39,145 bases of DNA from Nitrospirales bacterium (GTDB lineage Bacteria; Nitrospirota; Nitrospiria; Nitrospirales; UBA8639): positions 92,629-131,773 of the forward strand of contig BQIV01000007.1 in the NCBI GenBank assembly GCA_021604005.1, in the 5' to 3' direction. Each line of letters starts with the position of its first letter. Position 1 is the first letter of the stretch. Both the position numbers and the translations under genes were made by a program. The notes beneath the pieces were generated by a model that saw only the letters and a program-made list of their open reading frames with translations, was not told the origin of the DNA and made no database searches. Of the stretch, positions 1-8,205 are shown in pieces.

Positions 1-96
1 TTTGTTCAGAAGGGCGTTTCCGGCTTGAAGATGCGTGTGAGAAAGGTTTGGGAAAAAGTCAGTCGAGGTCGCTGGGCTTACAAAAAGAAACAGTGA
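1..96 (+). CDS. Possible 3' end of a gene entering from the left
   Basis: Frame 1 is open from the first base to a TGA at 94-96. It would give a 31-residue, strongly basic C-terminus rich in Lys and Arg and ending in YKKKQ. Basic tails of this kind are common at protein ends, but the stretch is too short to identify. Another frame is also open here, so this is weak support; the upstream sequence would decide. Confidence 0.3.
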   Translation, partial: FVQKGVSGLKMRVRKVWEKVSRGRWAYKKKQ

Positions 97-790
97 AATG
101 CCGATACACGCAATAGATCTGGTGAGACCTGCAACAAGAGGATTGTTATTGACCGTACAGGGTTCTCTCGTGGGGCGAGGAAGGGAGCGGCGAGATAGGA
201 AATCAAAACGTACGACCATTGGGGCAACCTCCCGCTGGTCAAATTCCCTGTATCAATCATTTATATATTACTCCTCTAACGAGGAAAACTGCAAACTCCC
301 TGAGAAGCCATATCTGTCATCTATAAAAAATGTCACGGACACAAAGCCGTTCGATGATGGAACGAGTCCAGTGGGGATTCGAGGTGTTACGGTCTCGATC
401 CACTATCCAAAGATTTGCCTCCCAACCATGAACGAGAATTTCTTGATAGCGATGTGTCGGGAATGCAAAAATAATCGAACGTTTACGTTTTCCTAGCCTA
501 CCGTGCTGGATTTGTTTTCAGCTTTCACATACAGAGTAGATAGTTTGATTCAAAAAGCCAGTTCCCTAGCAAGAGTGGGTAGAGGGATGTCCACATACAG
601 AAGTTGTTCCTTTTTGCGATAAAGCTTGGGAGGGGAGAGTGAGACGATGTGTGCTTCCATCCTTTTTCCTCATCGGAGGAATCTTTACTTTTATACCACA
701 AAGGAGCAGACTGTTTATGAAGGAAAAGAGAGGATTGACCTATGGGGTGACGAATCCTCGAATAGCTCCCCATACTAGCAGGGATGATAC
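97..790. other. Gene-free stretch at left end
   Basis: About 700 bases with no convincing gene. Open frames of up to 132 codons exist on both strands, but they lack Shine-Dalgarno sequences, have no recognisable motif and overlap one another. A hairpin closes the stretch at 791-824. It could hold the remains of a decayed gene or a regulatory leader for the downstream haem protein. Confidence 0.5.
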
Positions 791-824
791 ACGCCCTTCG
801 GGATGCCATACGCCCGAAGGGCGT
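791..824. terminator. 12-bp perfect hairpin upstream of the haem protein
   Basis: ACGCCCTTCGGG at 791-802 is the exact reverse complement of CCCGAAGGGCGT at 813-824, with a 10-base loop. It lies 90 bases upstream of the ATG at 914. The following bases are only moderately T-rich, so it may be a terminator of upstream transcription or a leader structure of the downstream gene. Confidence 0.45.
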
Positions 825-913
825 TCGTGTATTTGGTAAGAGGTGAGCGACTCTCGCGAGGCATACTTTAGGGTAGAGAACTTGTGAGCGGTTCACACGA
901 GGGAGGTGTTGCC

Positions 914-1990
914 ATGATGCATACAGGCTTTTCCAAGAGAATCATGTTTGTGGGAATAATATTGGGAGCTCTTGCGGGACTTTTCGTGGGGGCAACCGAG
1001 TCAAGGGGCCAGGACAGTGTCCCGCCAGAGCAGGTTGCCGCCCACGTTCATGCAGTGATTGAAGCGGATAGGTCTCTGTATACCGAGTTTGTCGTGGAGC
1101 GGTTACAACAGGCAGGCAAAGTTATTGCCTCACGACATTGGAAGAATAGATCTCAGCTTCCCCTTCCAGCTCAAATGCTCATGTTTGCGGGACTTGAAGT
1201 GGAAGGCATGGGGTCGGGTTTGAAGTATCGACTGGCAAGTCTATGGCCCCTTGAGGAAGAAAATGGTCCAGCCAATGACTTCGAAAAAGCAGGCTTGGAG
1301 GTGGTAGCCGATGATCCGAGCGAGGTCTATTCGGGAATGATAAAGAGGGGGAAACAGAAGTATTTTAAAGCGATCTATGCCGATAAGGCTGTTTCTCAAT
1401 CCTGTGTCGAGTGTCATAATGGACACTTACTCAGTCCGAAGCGGGACTATAAGCTTGGCGATGTGATGGGCGGGGTTATCATCTCCTTCCCAGTAGATGA
1501 TGCTATCTCATTGGAGCAGGTTGCTGCCTATGTTCATGCAGTGATTGAAGCGGATAGGACGTTGTACACCAAACTTGTCGTGGAGAGGATGCAACAGGCA
1601 GGAATAGTCCTTGCCACACAAAATTGGAAGAAGTATAGATCTCAGCTTCCCCTTCCAGCTCAGATGCTCCTGCTTGCGGGACTCGAAGTGGAAGGCATGG
1701 GGTCAGGTTTGAAGTATCGACTAGCAAGTCTATGGCCCCTTGAGGAAGAAAATGGCCCAGCCAATGACTTCGAAAAAGCAGGCTTGGAAGTGGTAGCCGA
1801 TGATCCGAGCGAGGTCTATTCGGGAATGATAAAGAGGGGGAAACAGAAGTATTTTAAAGCGATCTATGCCGATAAGGCTGTTTCTCAATCTTGTGTCGAG
1901 TGTCATAACGGACACCTACTCAGTTCGAAGCGGGACTTTAAGCTTGGCGATGTGATGGGCGGGGTCATCATCTCCTTCCCCATAGAATGA
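914..1990 (+). CDS. Exported tandem DUF3365 (Tll0287-like) c-type haem protein
   Basis: This is a 358-residue secreted protein made of two consecutive DUF3365 domains. The family is a PAS-like haem-binding sensor fold, usually present once, either alone or at the N-terminus of signalling proteins. The start is placed at ATG 914 because GGGAGG at 901-906 sits 7 bases upstream; an in-frame upstream codon at 884 lacks this. A hydrophobic signal segment follows (about residues 8-30). Domain 1 covers roughly residues 38-195 and domain 2 residues 200-358. Each contains one CVECH motif (codons from 1403 and 1892) for covalent haem c attachment. The two copies are offset by 489 bases. Their C-terminal halves are identical in protein over about 80 residues, while the N-terminal halves differ. 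It is probably a periplasmic redox or gas sensor, or an electron-transfer protein; no kinase or other output domain is attached, so the role is open. Confidence 0.85.
   Translation: MMHTGFSKRIMFVGIILGALAGLFVGATESRGQDSVPPEQVAAHVHAVIEADRSLYTEFVVERLQQAGKVIASRHWKNRSQLPLPAQMLMFAGLEVEGMGSGLKYRLASLWPLEEENGPANDFEKAGLEVVADDPSEVYSGMIKRGKQKYFKAIYADKAVSQSCVECHNGHLLSPKRDYKLGDVMGGVIISFPVDDAISLEQVAAYVHAVIEADRTLYTKLVVERMQQAGIVLATQNWKKYRSQLPLPAQMLLLAGLEVEGMGSGLKYRLASLWPLEEENGPANDFEKAGLEVVADDPSEVYSGMIKRGKQKYFKAIYADKAVSQSCVECHNGHLLSSKRDFKLGDVMGGVIISFPIE
1195..1985 (+). repeat. Intragenic tandem duplication, 489-bp period
   Basis: Bases around 1195-1430 recur almost unchanged at about 1684-1919. The differences I see (for example tcg/tca, ctg/cta, ggt/ggc, gag/gaa, tcc/tct, aat/aac) are all synonymous third-position changes. 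The preceding parts of each copy (about 1030-1190 and 1515-1680) are more diverged and include a one-codon length difference. This pattern points to duplication followed by gene conversion or strong purifying selection on the haem-binding half. Confidence 0.9.
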
Positions 1991-2156
1991 CAGGAACGCA
2001 GGGTAAGAGTATGACATGCATGTGTTGTCGTCCCGTATATCCTCTTTTTTCTCTAACGTTGTGCAGGGTATGGTACGTTATGTTGACGTGACAGAAACTA
2101 CACGATCTTCTTGTAATGACGTCGAACGTATTCTCCACCATGCCCGGAGTCGTCAG

Positions 2157-2183
2157 CCCGTCCTCGCGAAAGGCGAGGACGGG
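2157..2183 (+). terminator. 11-bp perfect GC-rich hairpin downstream of the haem protein
   Basis: CCCGTCCTCGC at 2157-2167 pairs perfectly with GCGAGGACGGG at 2173-2183 around a 5-base GAAAG loop, and a pyrimidine-rich stretch (tatctctttctc) follows. It is the likely transcript end for the gene at 914-1990, although it lies about 165 bases past the stop codon. Confidence 0.5.
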
Positions 2184-2486
2184 TATCTCTTTCTCGACAT
2201 CGAAAAGACAAACGGGGCGGGAGTCATTGATTTGCTTTCCGGGGGGGCGCTCTCTGAATGTGTAATGTTATCGGTTCACCTCAACTGTTTTCCCGTTCCG
2301 ATGATTTTTGTTCCACTCTATGAAGCAGTATAACTGAAGAGGGCGCTGAGAAAGCGTCCATCCTCTTTTCCTGGTCCCAACACCACTCAAGTGTGCAGCC
2401 CCAGTTATCCCTCCTATTGCATGGGCTTGACTCCCGTAGGAAGTCATAAGCTCGATGTGCCCCTTTACCATTTTGATGACTTCACG

Positions 2487-2532
2487 ATAATATATATATG
2501 TTATTATTTAATAAATAAATATAATTATTTAA
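2487..2532 (+). promoter_or_regulatory. AT-only tract upstream of coiled-coil lipoprotein
   Basis: Apart from three G bases this stretch is A and T, in a sequence that is otherwise near 50 % GC. It ends just before the Shine-Dalgarno of the gene at 2554. It probably contains the promoter (several TATAAT-like hexamers such as TATAAT at 2519-2524) and could also be a site for AT-binding nucleoid proteins. The exact promoter cannot be fixed by eye. Confidence 0.4.
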
Positions 2533-2553
2533 GTGGGAAAGGAGGAATGGTCT

Positions 2554-3330
2554 ATGCGTTCGGAAAACGTGGGCAGGAAGAAAGAACGATCATACGGCTC
2601 TATCAGGCGTCGCTCATTGTCAGGGCTGTGGGCAGTACGTGAATGGAGATGGATCTCGTTCTTCATGCTTCTCCCAATAGTATTGGCTGGATGTGCGACG
2701 TCCAGAGACCTTGACAACCTTCGAGTTGAGATGAATGACCAGCTTTCGACCACCAGCACGAAAATCAGTCAACACCTTCGAGGACTCGATCAAAATGCTA
2801 GTGAGGTTGGAAATCGAATGAATGGCTTAGAAGCCGAGTTTACCAAATTTTCTGCAGAGCAAAGGGCGAAGCTCAACGCTCGCATAGAGGATGTGCGTAG
2901 TTCTCTCGCGAGTCTGGAACAACAAGTCGAAACATTCGGGACCTTGAAAGAAGGCCTCCAAGAAGTCCAAACGGATATTGCCTTGCTGAAACCCTTGGGT
3001 CTGATGCTCGAAAAGGTCGAAGCCCAACTAGAATCAACACATGCTGAAGTGGAAACCTTGATAGATAGAATGGCAGCCAACAAGCGAGAACTGGGTAATT
3101 TTGACAAAACTCTAGGTGGTATCAAGGCAACGCAGCGCGAGATGGGAGGGCAAATAGATCATCTAGTTAAAACGGTTGATTTCATTGAAAAAGGGATGGT
3201 CGAACGGATTCATGCTGAGGTGAGATTGGCCAAAGAGAGCATCAAGCAGCTTGAACAGACTCTTAAGCTACTCGAGCCGATACAGATTCATCAAAAAATT
3301 GAAACAAGCGTTTCGGAACCGACGGGTTAA
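2554..3330 (+). CDS. Coiled-coil outer-membrane-type lipoprotein
   Basis: This is a 258-residue putative lipoprotein. ATG 2554 is chosen over an upstream in-frame GTG at 2533 because GGAGG at 2541-2545 is correctly spaced for it. A long, Arg/Lys-rich N-terminal stretch precedes a hydrophobic segment ending in a lipobox (VLAGC), so the mature protein would begin at that Cys and be lipidated. The remainder is almost entirely predicted helix with heptad-like spacing of Leu, Val and Ile and many charged residues, typical of a long coiled coil. No enzymatic motif is visible. The n-region before the hydrophobic core, about 35 residues, is longer than usual. It could be a periplasmic spacer or envelope-stabilising protein; the specific function is unknown. 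It is a single gene that converges on the minus-strand gene ending at 3514. Confidence 0.75.
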   Translation: MRSENVGRKKERSYGSIRRRSLSGLWAVREWRWISFFMLLPIVLAGCATSRDLDNLRVEMNDQLSTTSTKISQHLRGLDQNASEVGNRMNGLEAEFTKFSAEQRAKLNARIEDVRSSLASLEQQVETFGTLKEGLQEVQTDIALLKPLGLMLEKVEAQLESTHAEVETLIDRMAANKRELGNFDKTLGGIKATQREMGGQIDHLVKTVDFIEKGMVERIHAEVRLAKESIKQLEQTLKLLEPIQIHQKIETSVSEPTG

Positions 3331-3513
3331 CACTCAAAAAGCATACGCTGAAGCTTTTCAAATGCGAGGGGCCGTGTCCAAGCTACCTAAGGCAGTCATG
3401 CCGCCCATTATTCGCGCGGGTTCAGACAAGAGATGATCTTCCCACCGAATCTGACTCCTAGAGGGGCTCCCTTGGGCTAGGTAGTGCGTCGGCGTAAAAT
3501 GCCGTGTTGTGTA

Positions 3514-4497
3514 TCATGGCAGCTCGATTGAGACAAAGACGCCGGCATGATCGGAGACAGTCGGCTGGCTCGGATCGACGAGGGTGTGAAAAGCCACTCG
3601 ACTTTCACGTACGTCATCTGCCTCCTTGACAAAGATATAGTCAATCCGTCTGGCGGGATCACCTACATCCAATGAGGAAACTCCCACGGTGCAGTGTGCG
3701 TCAGCAACGTCAGCATCTTCGCATAGATCCTCTAATGTCCGGTTTTCAGCATAGGCGTCAACAAAATCGGCATCAATAATCCTGTCATAAAACGGTTGTT
3801 GCTCAAAGGGGGTAACTCGAAATCTGTCGATGTTGAAGTCTCCACCGAGGATCACCGGGTTGTCCTGAGGGAAGAACTCTTCTGTCTCCTCAACAAATCT
3901 AAGCAATATATCCAATTGGGCATCCAGTTCATCGGCGGGACAATTGGCACACAGGTGGGTATTGTAGACATTCAGTGTTCCAAATTCGGGAATGAATACC
4001 CGTGTCATCATCACGTTCCTTGGCAGCTTGATGTCTCGCCCCTGAAATTCTAGCTCGGAGGCCCGTGGGAGTCGCTTGACCATCTTGACGTCAATCTCAC
4101 AGCGGCTCAACACGGCATTGGCCACCGCGAGCAGCCCCGGCACTCCAACTTCGAAGGCGGTGTGAAGGTCGTATGTACCACCACGGGCACGCAGTTTACC
4201 CTGGAGATCGAGGGCACTATTAGCCGTCTCCACCAACACCCCTCCGACCACTTCTTGGAGTAAGATGATGTCTACGGGAACCATGGCTGCGAATTTTGCT
4301 ACAGCGTCTAAGCGCTGATCACGGGTTTGAATTTCGGAAAATAGAAGATTGACGGTGAGAACATTGAGGCGTTCGCGATTCGCGACATCATCACACTGAA
4401 CAAGCGGTTCGCTCCCGTCGCCATTCTTGGGTAGTTGCCCAGCACACCCGGACAAGACGGTGATTATGAACATCACTCCAACGATGACGTGTCTCAT
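3514..4497 (-). CDS. Endonuclease/exonuclease/phosphatase-fold lipoprotein
   Basis: This 327-residue protein starts at ATG 4497 behind a strong ribosome site (AAGGAGG, reading into the gene from about 4508). The N-terminus is a lipoprotein signal with lipobox VLSGC. The mature part shows the EEP-superfamily signatures in order: LNVLTVNLLF near the start, DIILLQEV with the metal-binding Glu, GGDFNID with the catalytic Asp/Asn pair, and a C-terminal TVSDHAGV with the Ser-Asp-His motif. Family members include DNase I-like nucleases, sphingomyelinase-like phosphodiesterases and inositol phosphatases. With a lipid anchor it probably acts in the periplasm or at the outer surface on a phosphodiester substrate, but the substrate cannot be read from sequence. 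It lies downstream of the phosphoesterase pseudogene on the same strand but has its own ribosome site. Confidence 0.85.
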   Translation of the reverse strand: MRHVIVGVMFIITVLSGCAGQLPKNGDGSEPLVQCDDVANRERLNVLTVNLLFSEIQTRDQRLDAVAKFAAMVPVDIILLQEVVGGVLVETANSALDLQGKLRARGGTYDLHTAFEVGVPGLLAVANAVLSRCEIDVKMVKRLPRASELEFQGRDIKLPRNVMMTRVFIPEFGTLNVYNTHLCANCPADELDAQLDILLRFVEETEEFFPQDNPVILGGDFNIDRFRVTPFEQQPFYDRIIDADFVDAYAENRTLEDLCEDADVADAHCTVGVSSLDVGDPARRIDYIFVKEADDVRESRVAFHTLVDPSQPTVSDHAGVFVSIELP

Positions 4498-4609
4498 GTG
4501 TAGCCTCCTTCTAGAAACACAGAAAATGTTTAAAAAGTTCTGTGTTCTTTTTTGCGTAGGAACATCTCCTTATCATACCAGTATGTTGATAGGTCTCGCT
4601 TGAGAATAG

Positions 4610-5537
4610 TTACGGTGCGTTCACGAGCGTAAAAGAAAACTCCGCATGTTGCCCCTCGTTGACTTCTACCAGCATAGCGGCAACCGTATGCTCTCCCCCT
4701 GGTACTTGAAGTCTCGTGACATTGGCTGCTCCCTTGTGAAAATGAGGCCAGAAAGGCGGTTGATCAATCACCAGTGTGTGCTTATCTCTCTGGATGAGGA
4801 GCATTGGTTTTGTGAAAGCAAGCGCCGCCTCTCCGATAGCGTGATGAATGACCTTAAACCCTTTTCGTTTTTTGGGATTCTGATAATACCGAAGGTTGGC
4901 ATGGGTGACGAACACGATGGCCCGGCAGGATTTTCTTTTTGCATATTGCACACCGGCTTGAATCCAGGCTTCATTGGCTCTCATCCGCTTTTCATGACTC
5001 TTTCGGGTTTTGGGGTCCTTTTTGAGTTTGGTTTCCGTTCCCACGACATGAAGAGTGAGAAACAAAATATTTCCCAGAACACAGGCTATGTTTTCCACAA
5101 ACGTGTGATATGCGTTGCCGCTGATGGCCTGGTTCAACACTGGTCGTGGAAGTGTTCCCAGGGTGGTTGGGTGATCTTGAGAAAAAAAGAGTTTCCGAAT
5201 CATAGCTAAGGTATTGGCTTGAGCTTTCGGGCTCTGTTTTCCCTTGCCGCAATCCACCCAATCATTGTCTCCAGGGGGTGTACACGACTGGACACTGAAA
5301 TGTATTAAGATTGCCTTTAACCTTTTGAAAGATCTCCCTCTCGCAAGGGGTCTTTCCGGCTTTGAGATCACCGACATGAAAGAGCAGAGAAGGCTTGATC
5401 GCATTAATCCTCTGAATCAGCTTAGGGAACTGCTGCTGGTCTTTGGGGCTATAGGGGACATCTCCCATCACCACAAACGCGAAAGCGCTGTTCTTTGGTT
5501 GGGCGCCACGAGTGGTCATCGTTGGGGGCTTGATCAT
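4610..5537 (-). pseudogene. Calcineurin-like metallophosphoesterase, split by a 1-base frameshift
   Basis: Two overlapping minus-strand frames together make one metallophosphoesterase of about 308 residues. The first (start ATG 5537) carries VVMGDVPYSP and FHVGDLKAG, the metal-ligand Asp motifs, and runs to VVYTP before reading out of frame to a stop at 5262. The second frame resumes with GDNDWVDC, the next conserved block of the family, and continues to 4610. The junction is at a G5 run at 5274-5278 on the plus strand. Removing one of these bases restores VVYTPGDNDWVDC exactly. All else appears intact, so this is either a recent inactivation or a homopolymer base-calling error. No signal peptide or good ribosome site is seen at the proposed start. 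Substrate unknown. Confidence 0.8.
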
Positions 5538-5684
5538 GCGGGCGTATCGTTTCCTATTGAATGATTTCTCACAACCTGTGCTGGTGACATTATAGTGAAA
5601 TCATAGAGCCTCGCGTTCAGGTAACGCCGTTTTCTCGAGAGCTCGGTGTCGCATGTGAAACAGCACGTAGCCGGTAGAGAAGGA

Positions 5685-6653
5685 TTACTTCTTGCTTCGA
5701 GTCTGCGCACGTTTGAATCGGTTCAGTTGCGTGTTAAATGAGCGTTCACTACGATATTCGAAGACATATCGTGTTTCGAAGATAGGGCTGGGATTCAGTT
5801 CGCGGAGATGATCTGGGTTCCAGGTAATGTCCAATTGGTCAACCATTGTGACGGGAATGGGTGTCCCATGTATCCCTAAAGACCGTTCGACATACGATCT
5901 GGAAAAAATCAAGATTTCGTCATCAAACAGTGCCGCGTTAATATCTCCATTCACACCAAGTTTTTTGAAGTCCGACGCTAATCGTTGAAATGTCAGAGAA
6001 GGCTCGAGTTCCTCGCGGAAGGCAAAGAAGGTTGAAATCCCAGTCCGGCGTTGATCATGCAAGACTTGCCGAAACTCTGTCACTTGTGATTCATCTTTAA
6101 TTTGCGCTCGACTCAAAATGAACGCTCTCCTGATTGTTACGCCTCGTTGGATGGCTGCTTGATTCGCCAGCAAATAATTGGGGAACAACGAGCCGTCTCG
6201 TTTCCATACCTGCCATCGTTCCATAATCGAATCGACAGACGATTTGACAGAATGCATCATTTGGCTCGCTTCATTGTGTGCGACGGTTCCTTGGTAGGAG
6301 AGCATTTGTGACTCAAGTTGTCGGATTTCCTGGCCGATGGCTTCGACTTTTTCCGGAAAATATCGCGGACGTTCCGGTACATTCATCATAACGTCTACTG
6401 CGGAAAGGGCCATGGCCCAGTGACTCTTTTCGCCGGATGAGGCCCTATCTTTTTGAGCCACAATCAGGAGCTCAACCGGGTTTTTCTCCAGAAGATTAGC
6501 GATTCGAATGCAAGTGGTTGGATTGGGTGTTTTCTTGCCACGGCGAAACCAATTCGCTTCAGGTTGGCTGACTTTTAATTTTTTCGCCAGCACATAATCG
6601 TTCGTGATTCCAAATGTTTTTTTGATTTGCTCGATGTATTTAGGAATATCCAT
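5685..6653 (-). CDS. HTH (XRE/Cro-like) DNA-binding protein with unidentified C-terminal domain
   Basis: This is a 322-residue protein. The first 65 residues form a helix-turn-helix of the Cro/XRE type: VLAKKLKVSQPEANWFRRG has the turn and recognition-helix pattern, followed by PNPTTCIRIANLLEKNPVELL. The middle (about 90-150) is charged and probably helical. The C-terminal half (about 165-310) is a mixed alpha/beta domain with SLTFQRLASDFKKLGVNGDINAALFDD-like blocks that I cannot assign to a named family; it may be a ligand-sensing domain. ATG 6653 is preferred to an upstream GTG at 6671, though neither has a strong ribosome site. It is transcribed in the same direction as pdhABC and lies 260 bases beyond pdhC, so it could belong to that transcript or regulate it; this is inference only. 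Confidence 0.7.
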   Translation of the reverse strand: MDIPKYIEQIKKTFGITNDYVLAKKLKVSQPEANWFRRGKKTPNPTTCIRIANLLEKNPVELLIVAQKDRASSGEKSHWAMALSAVDVMMNVPERPRYFPEKVEAIGQEIRQLESQMLSYQGTVAHNEASQMMHSVKSSVDSIMERWQVWKRDGSLFPNYLLANQAAIQRGVTIRRAFILSRAQIKDESQVTEFRQVLHDQRRTGISTFFAFREELEPSLTFQRLASDFKKLGVNGDINAALFDDEILIFSRSYVERSLGIHGTPIPVTMVDQLDITWNPDHLRELNPSPIFETRYVFEYRSERSFNTQLNRFKRAQTRSKK

Positions 6654-6914
6654 TCTACACTCTATGTGCACAAAACGACGACGTTCGCATTATGATGGAA
6701 ATATGTTGGAATTTTCATCGGAAATTCCCATGTTCCTCTCTTGAATGAAAACGGAACCCTCTGGGTATGTGGTTTGTTTCGCCGACGAGACGTGACGAAA
6801 GAAGGGGGCTTGAGCATGTGCGAGGCCCGTCACCATACGGCACAGCTCTGCGCGTATCATGGCACTGTTGTGTGGTGTCTGATGTGTATTGCGTGATGTA
6901 GCTGTCATTCTGTT

Positions 6915-8177
6915 TTACGAAAGAAAAAGTTCAAGAGGAGCTTCGAGGGTTTTTTTCAGCGTTTGCAGGAAGAGGGCGGCTTGGGCACCATCGAGCACCC
7001 GATGATCGCACGATAACGTGACCGTCATCCGTTGGTCGATGATGACCGTATCATTTTCTACAACAGGAACGCTTTGGATGGCTCCGACGGCGAGCGAGGC
7101 AGCTTGAGGTGGAATCAGGACAGCGCTGAATTCTTGGATTCCATACATTCCGAGATTGGATATGGAAAATGTCGCTCCCGAATATTCCTCCGGTTTTAAT
7201 CGTTGGTTCTTGGCTAGACGAATCATGCGAAAGCATTCTTGAGAAAGTTCACGCAGTGTTTTGTGCGCACAATCTCGTATCACCGGCGTGATCAATCCTT
7301 CATCTAAGGCGACGGCGACTCCAATATCAATTGTGGGATGATAGCGAATGGCATCACCGGTATATGAAACATTGATGTCCGGGTGTTTTGTCAGCGCCAG
7401 CATCACGGCGTGAATCAAGAGAGTCGTAAGGTTGAGTGACGTTTCTTGAATGAGGTTCATTTGCTCCCTGAGCCGTTCCACTTCGGTCATACTGATGTCT
7501 AGGGTGAGGTAAAAATGTGGTACGGGAGCTTTGCTTTCCGTTGTGATACGTGCGATGGCCTTTCGGGCTTGGCTTAATGGGCGGTCGATCACCTCTTTCC
7601 GTTGCTTCGGTACTCTTTGCGGAAATCGCACGACATCTCGTTCGACGATGCGTCCTCCCGGCCCTGACCCTTCGATGTTGGAAAGATTGATACCCATATC
7701 GTGTGCTTTCTTTTTCGCACGAGGGGAGATTTTCTTTGGCGATGTGCTTGAGGGGGATGGTAGTTCTTCAGGTGGACGTTCGGCTTGTGCGTCTTTCGGT
7801 TCCGAAGTGTTTGCGGTTGCAGGTTCCGCCTTTGACGCTTTCGACTGAGAAGCAGTCGAACGTTCAGTCTTTTCGTCCGAATCCGTAGAGTCCGGATCCT
7901 CTGTTGCTTCTTCCGTTACATAGGGTTCAATGTCGTCATTCAATTCACCGATGAGGGCAATGAGCGTACCGGCTTGAACGGTATCGCCTTCATTCGCCAA
8001 TGCTTTTCGAAAGAATCCCGACCCAAAGGATTCCAGGTCCATGACGGCTTTATCCGTTTCAATTTCGGCGAGTATGTCGCCGGCAGCGACTTCGTCACCT
8101 TCCGTTTTTTTCCACGACACCACGACGCCTTCTTCCATGGTATCTGTGAGTTTCGGCATAACCACCCGGGTAATCAT
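6915..8177 (-). CDS. pdhC: Pyruvate dehydrogenase E2, dihydrolipoamide acetyltransferase
   Basis: This 420-residue protein has the standard E2 order. One N-terminal lipoyl domain (1-80) carries the lipoylated Lys in IETDKA (K43). A Ser/Thr/Glu/Lys-rich linker (about 85-147) follows, then the peripheral-subunit-binding domain (149-184, ISPRAKKKAHDMG to GGRIVERDV) and a catalytic domain (about 197-420) with the active-site motif SCDHRVLDG (H392, D396). It transfers the acetyl group from the lipoyl arm to CoA. It is the third gene of pdhA-pdhB-pdhC, 28 bases after pdhB. The single lipoyl domain resembles the E2 of branched-chain or acetoin dehydrogenase systems as well, so substrate preference rests mainly on the E1 subunits. 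The lipoate is presumably supplied by LipA encoded at 13227. Confidence 0.93.
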   Translation of the reverse strand: MITRVVMPKLTDTMEEGVVVSWKKTEGDEVAAGDILAEIETDKAVMDLESFGSGFFRKALANEGDTVQAGTLIALIGELNDDIEPYVTEEATEDPDSTDSDEKTERSTASQSKASKAEPATANTSEPKDAQAERPPEELPSPSSTSPKKISPRAKKKAHDMGINLSNIEGSGPGGRIVERDVVRFPQRVPKQRKEVIDRPLSQARKAIARITTESKAPVPHFYLTLDISMTEVERLREQMNLIQETSLNLTTLLIHAVMLALTKHPDINVSYTGDAIRYHPTIDIGVAVALDEGLITPVIRDCAHKTLRELSQECFRMIRLAKNQRLKPEEYSGATFSISNLGMYGIQEFSAVLIPPQAASLAVGAIQSVPVVENDTVIIDQRMTVTLSCDHRVLDGAQAALFLQTLKKTLEAPLELFLS

Positions 8178-8205
8178 AGAATGCCTCGTTGTCTCATCGT
8201 TCTAT

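Larger units (their letters stand above)
1991..2553. other. Intergenic region with hairpin and AT-rich promoter-like tract
   Basis: About 560 bases between the haem protein and the coiled-coil lipoprotein. It holds a hairpin at 2157-2183 and an extremely AT-rich tract at about 2487-2532. An open frame at 2016-2333 (105 codons) is not convincing because it reads through the hairpin, has no family signature and has only a weak ribosome site. Confidence 0.5.

Noticed and set aside
98-496. 132-codon plus-strand open frame near the left edge
   Set aside because: No ribosome site, no motif and an odd composition; it overlaps other frames and is most likely chance.
525-896. 123-codon minus-strand open frame
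   Set aside because: It includes the hairpin at 791-824, has no ribosome site and shows no family character.
2016-2333. 105-codon plus-strand frame after the haem protein
   Set aside because: It reads through the 2157-2183 hairpin (giving ARSRQPVLAKGEDGYLFLD) and has only a weak ribosome site.
4646-5209. 187-codon plus-strand frame opposite the phosphoesterase
   Set aside because: Antisense to a recognisable metallophosphoesterase; it is a shadow of that gene.
6690-6908. 72-codon minus-strand frame between pdhC and the HTH regulator
   Set aside because: It has no ribosome site and no recognisable feature; retained only as unsupported.
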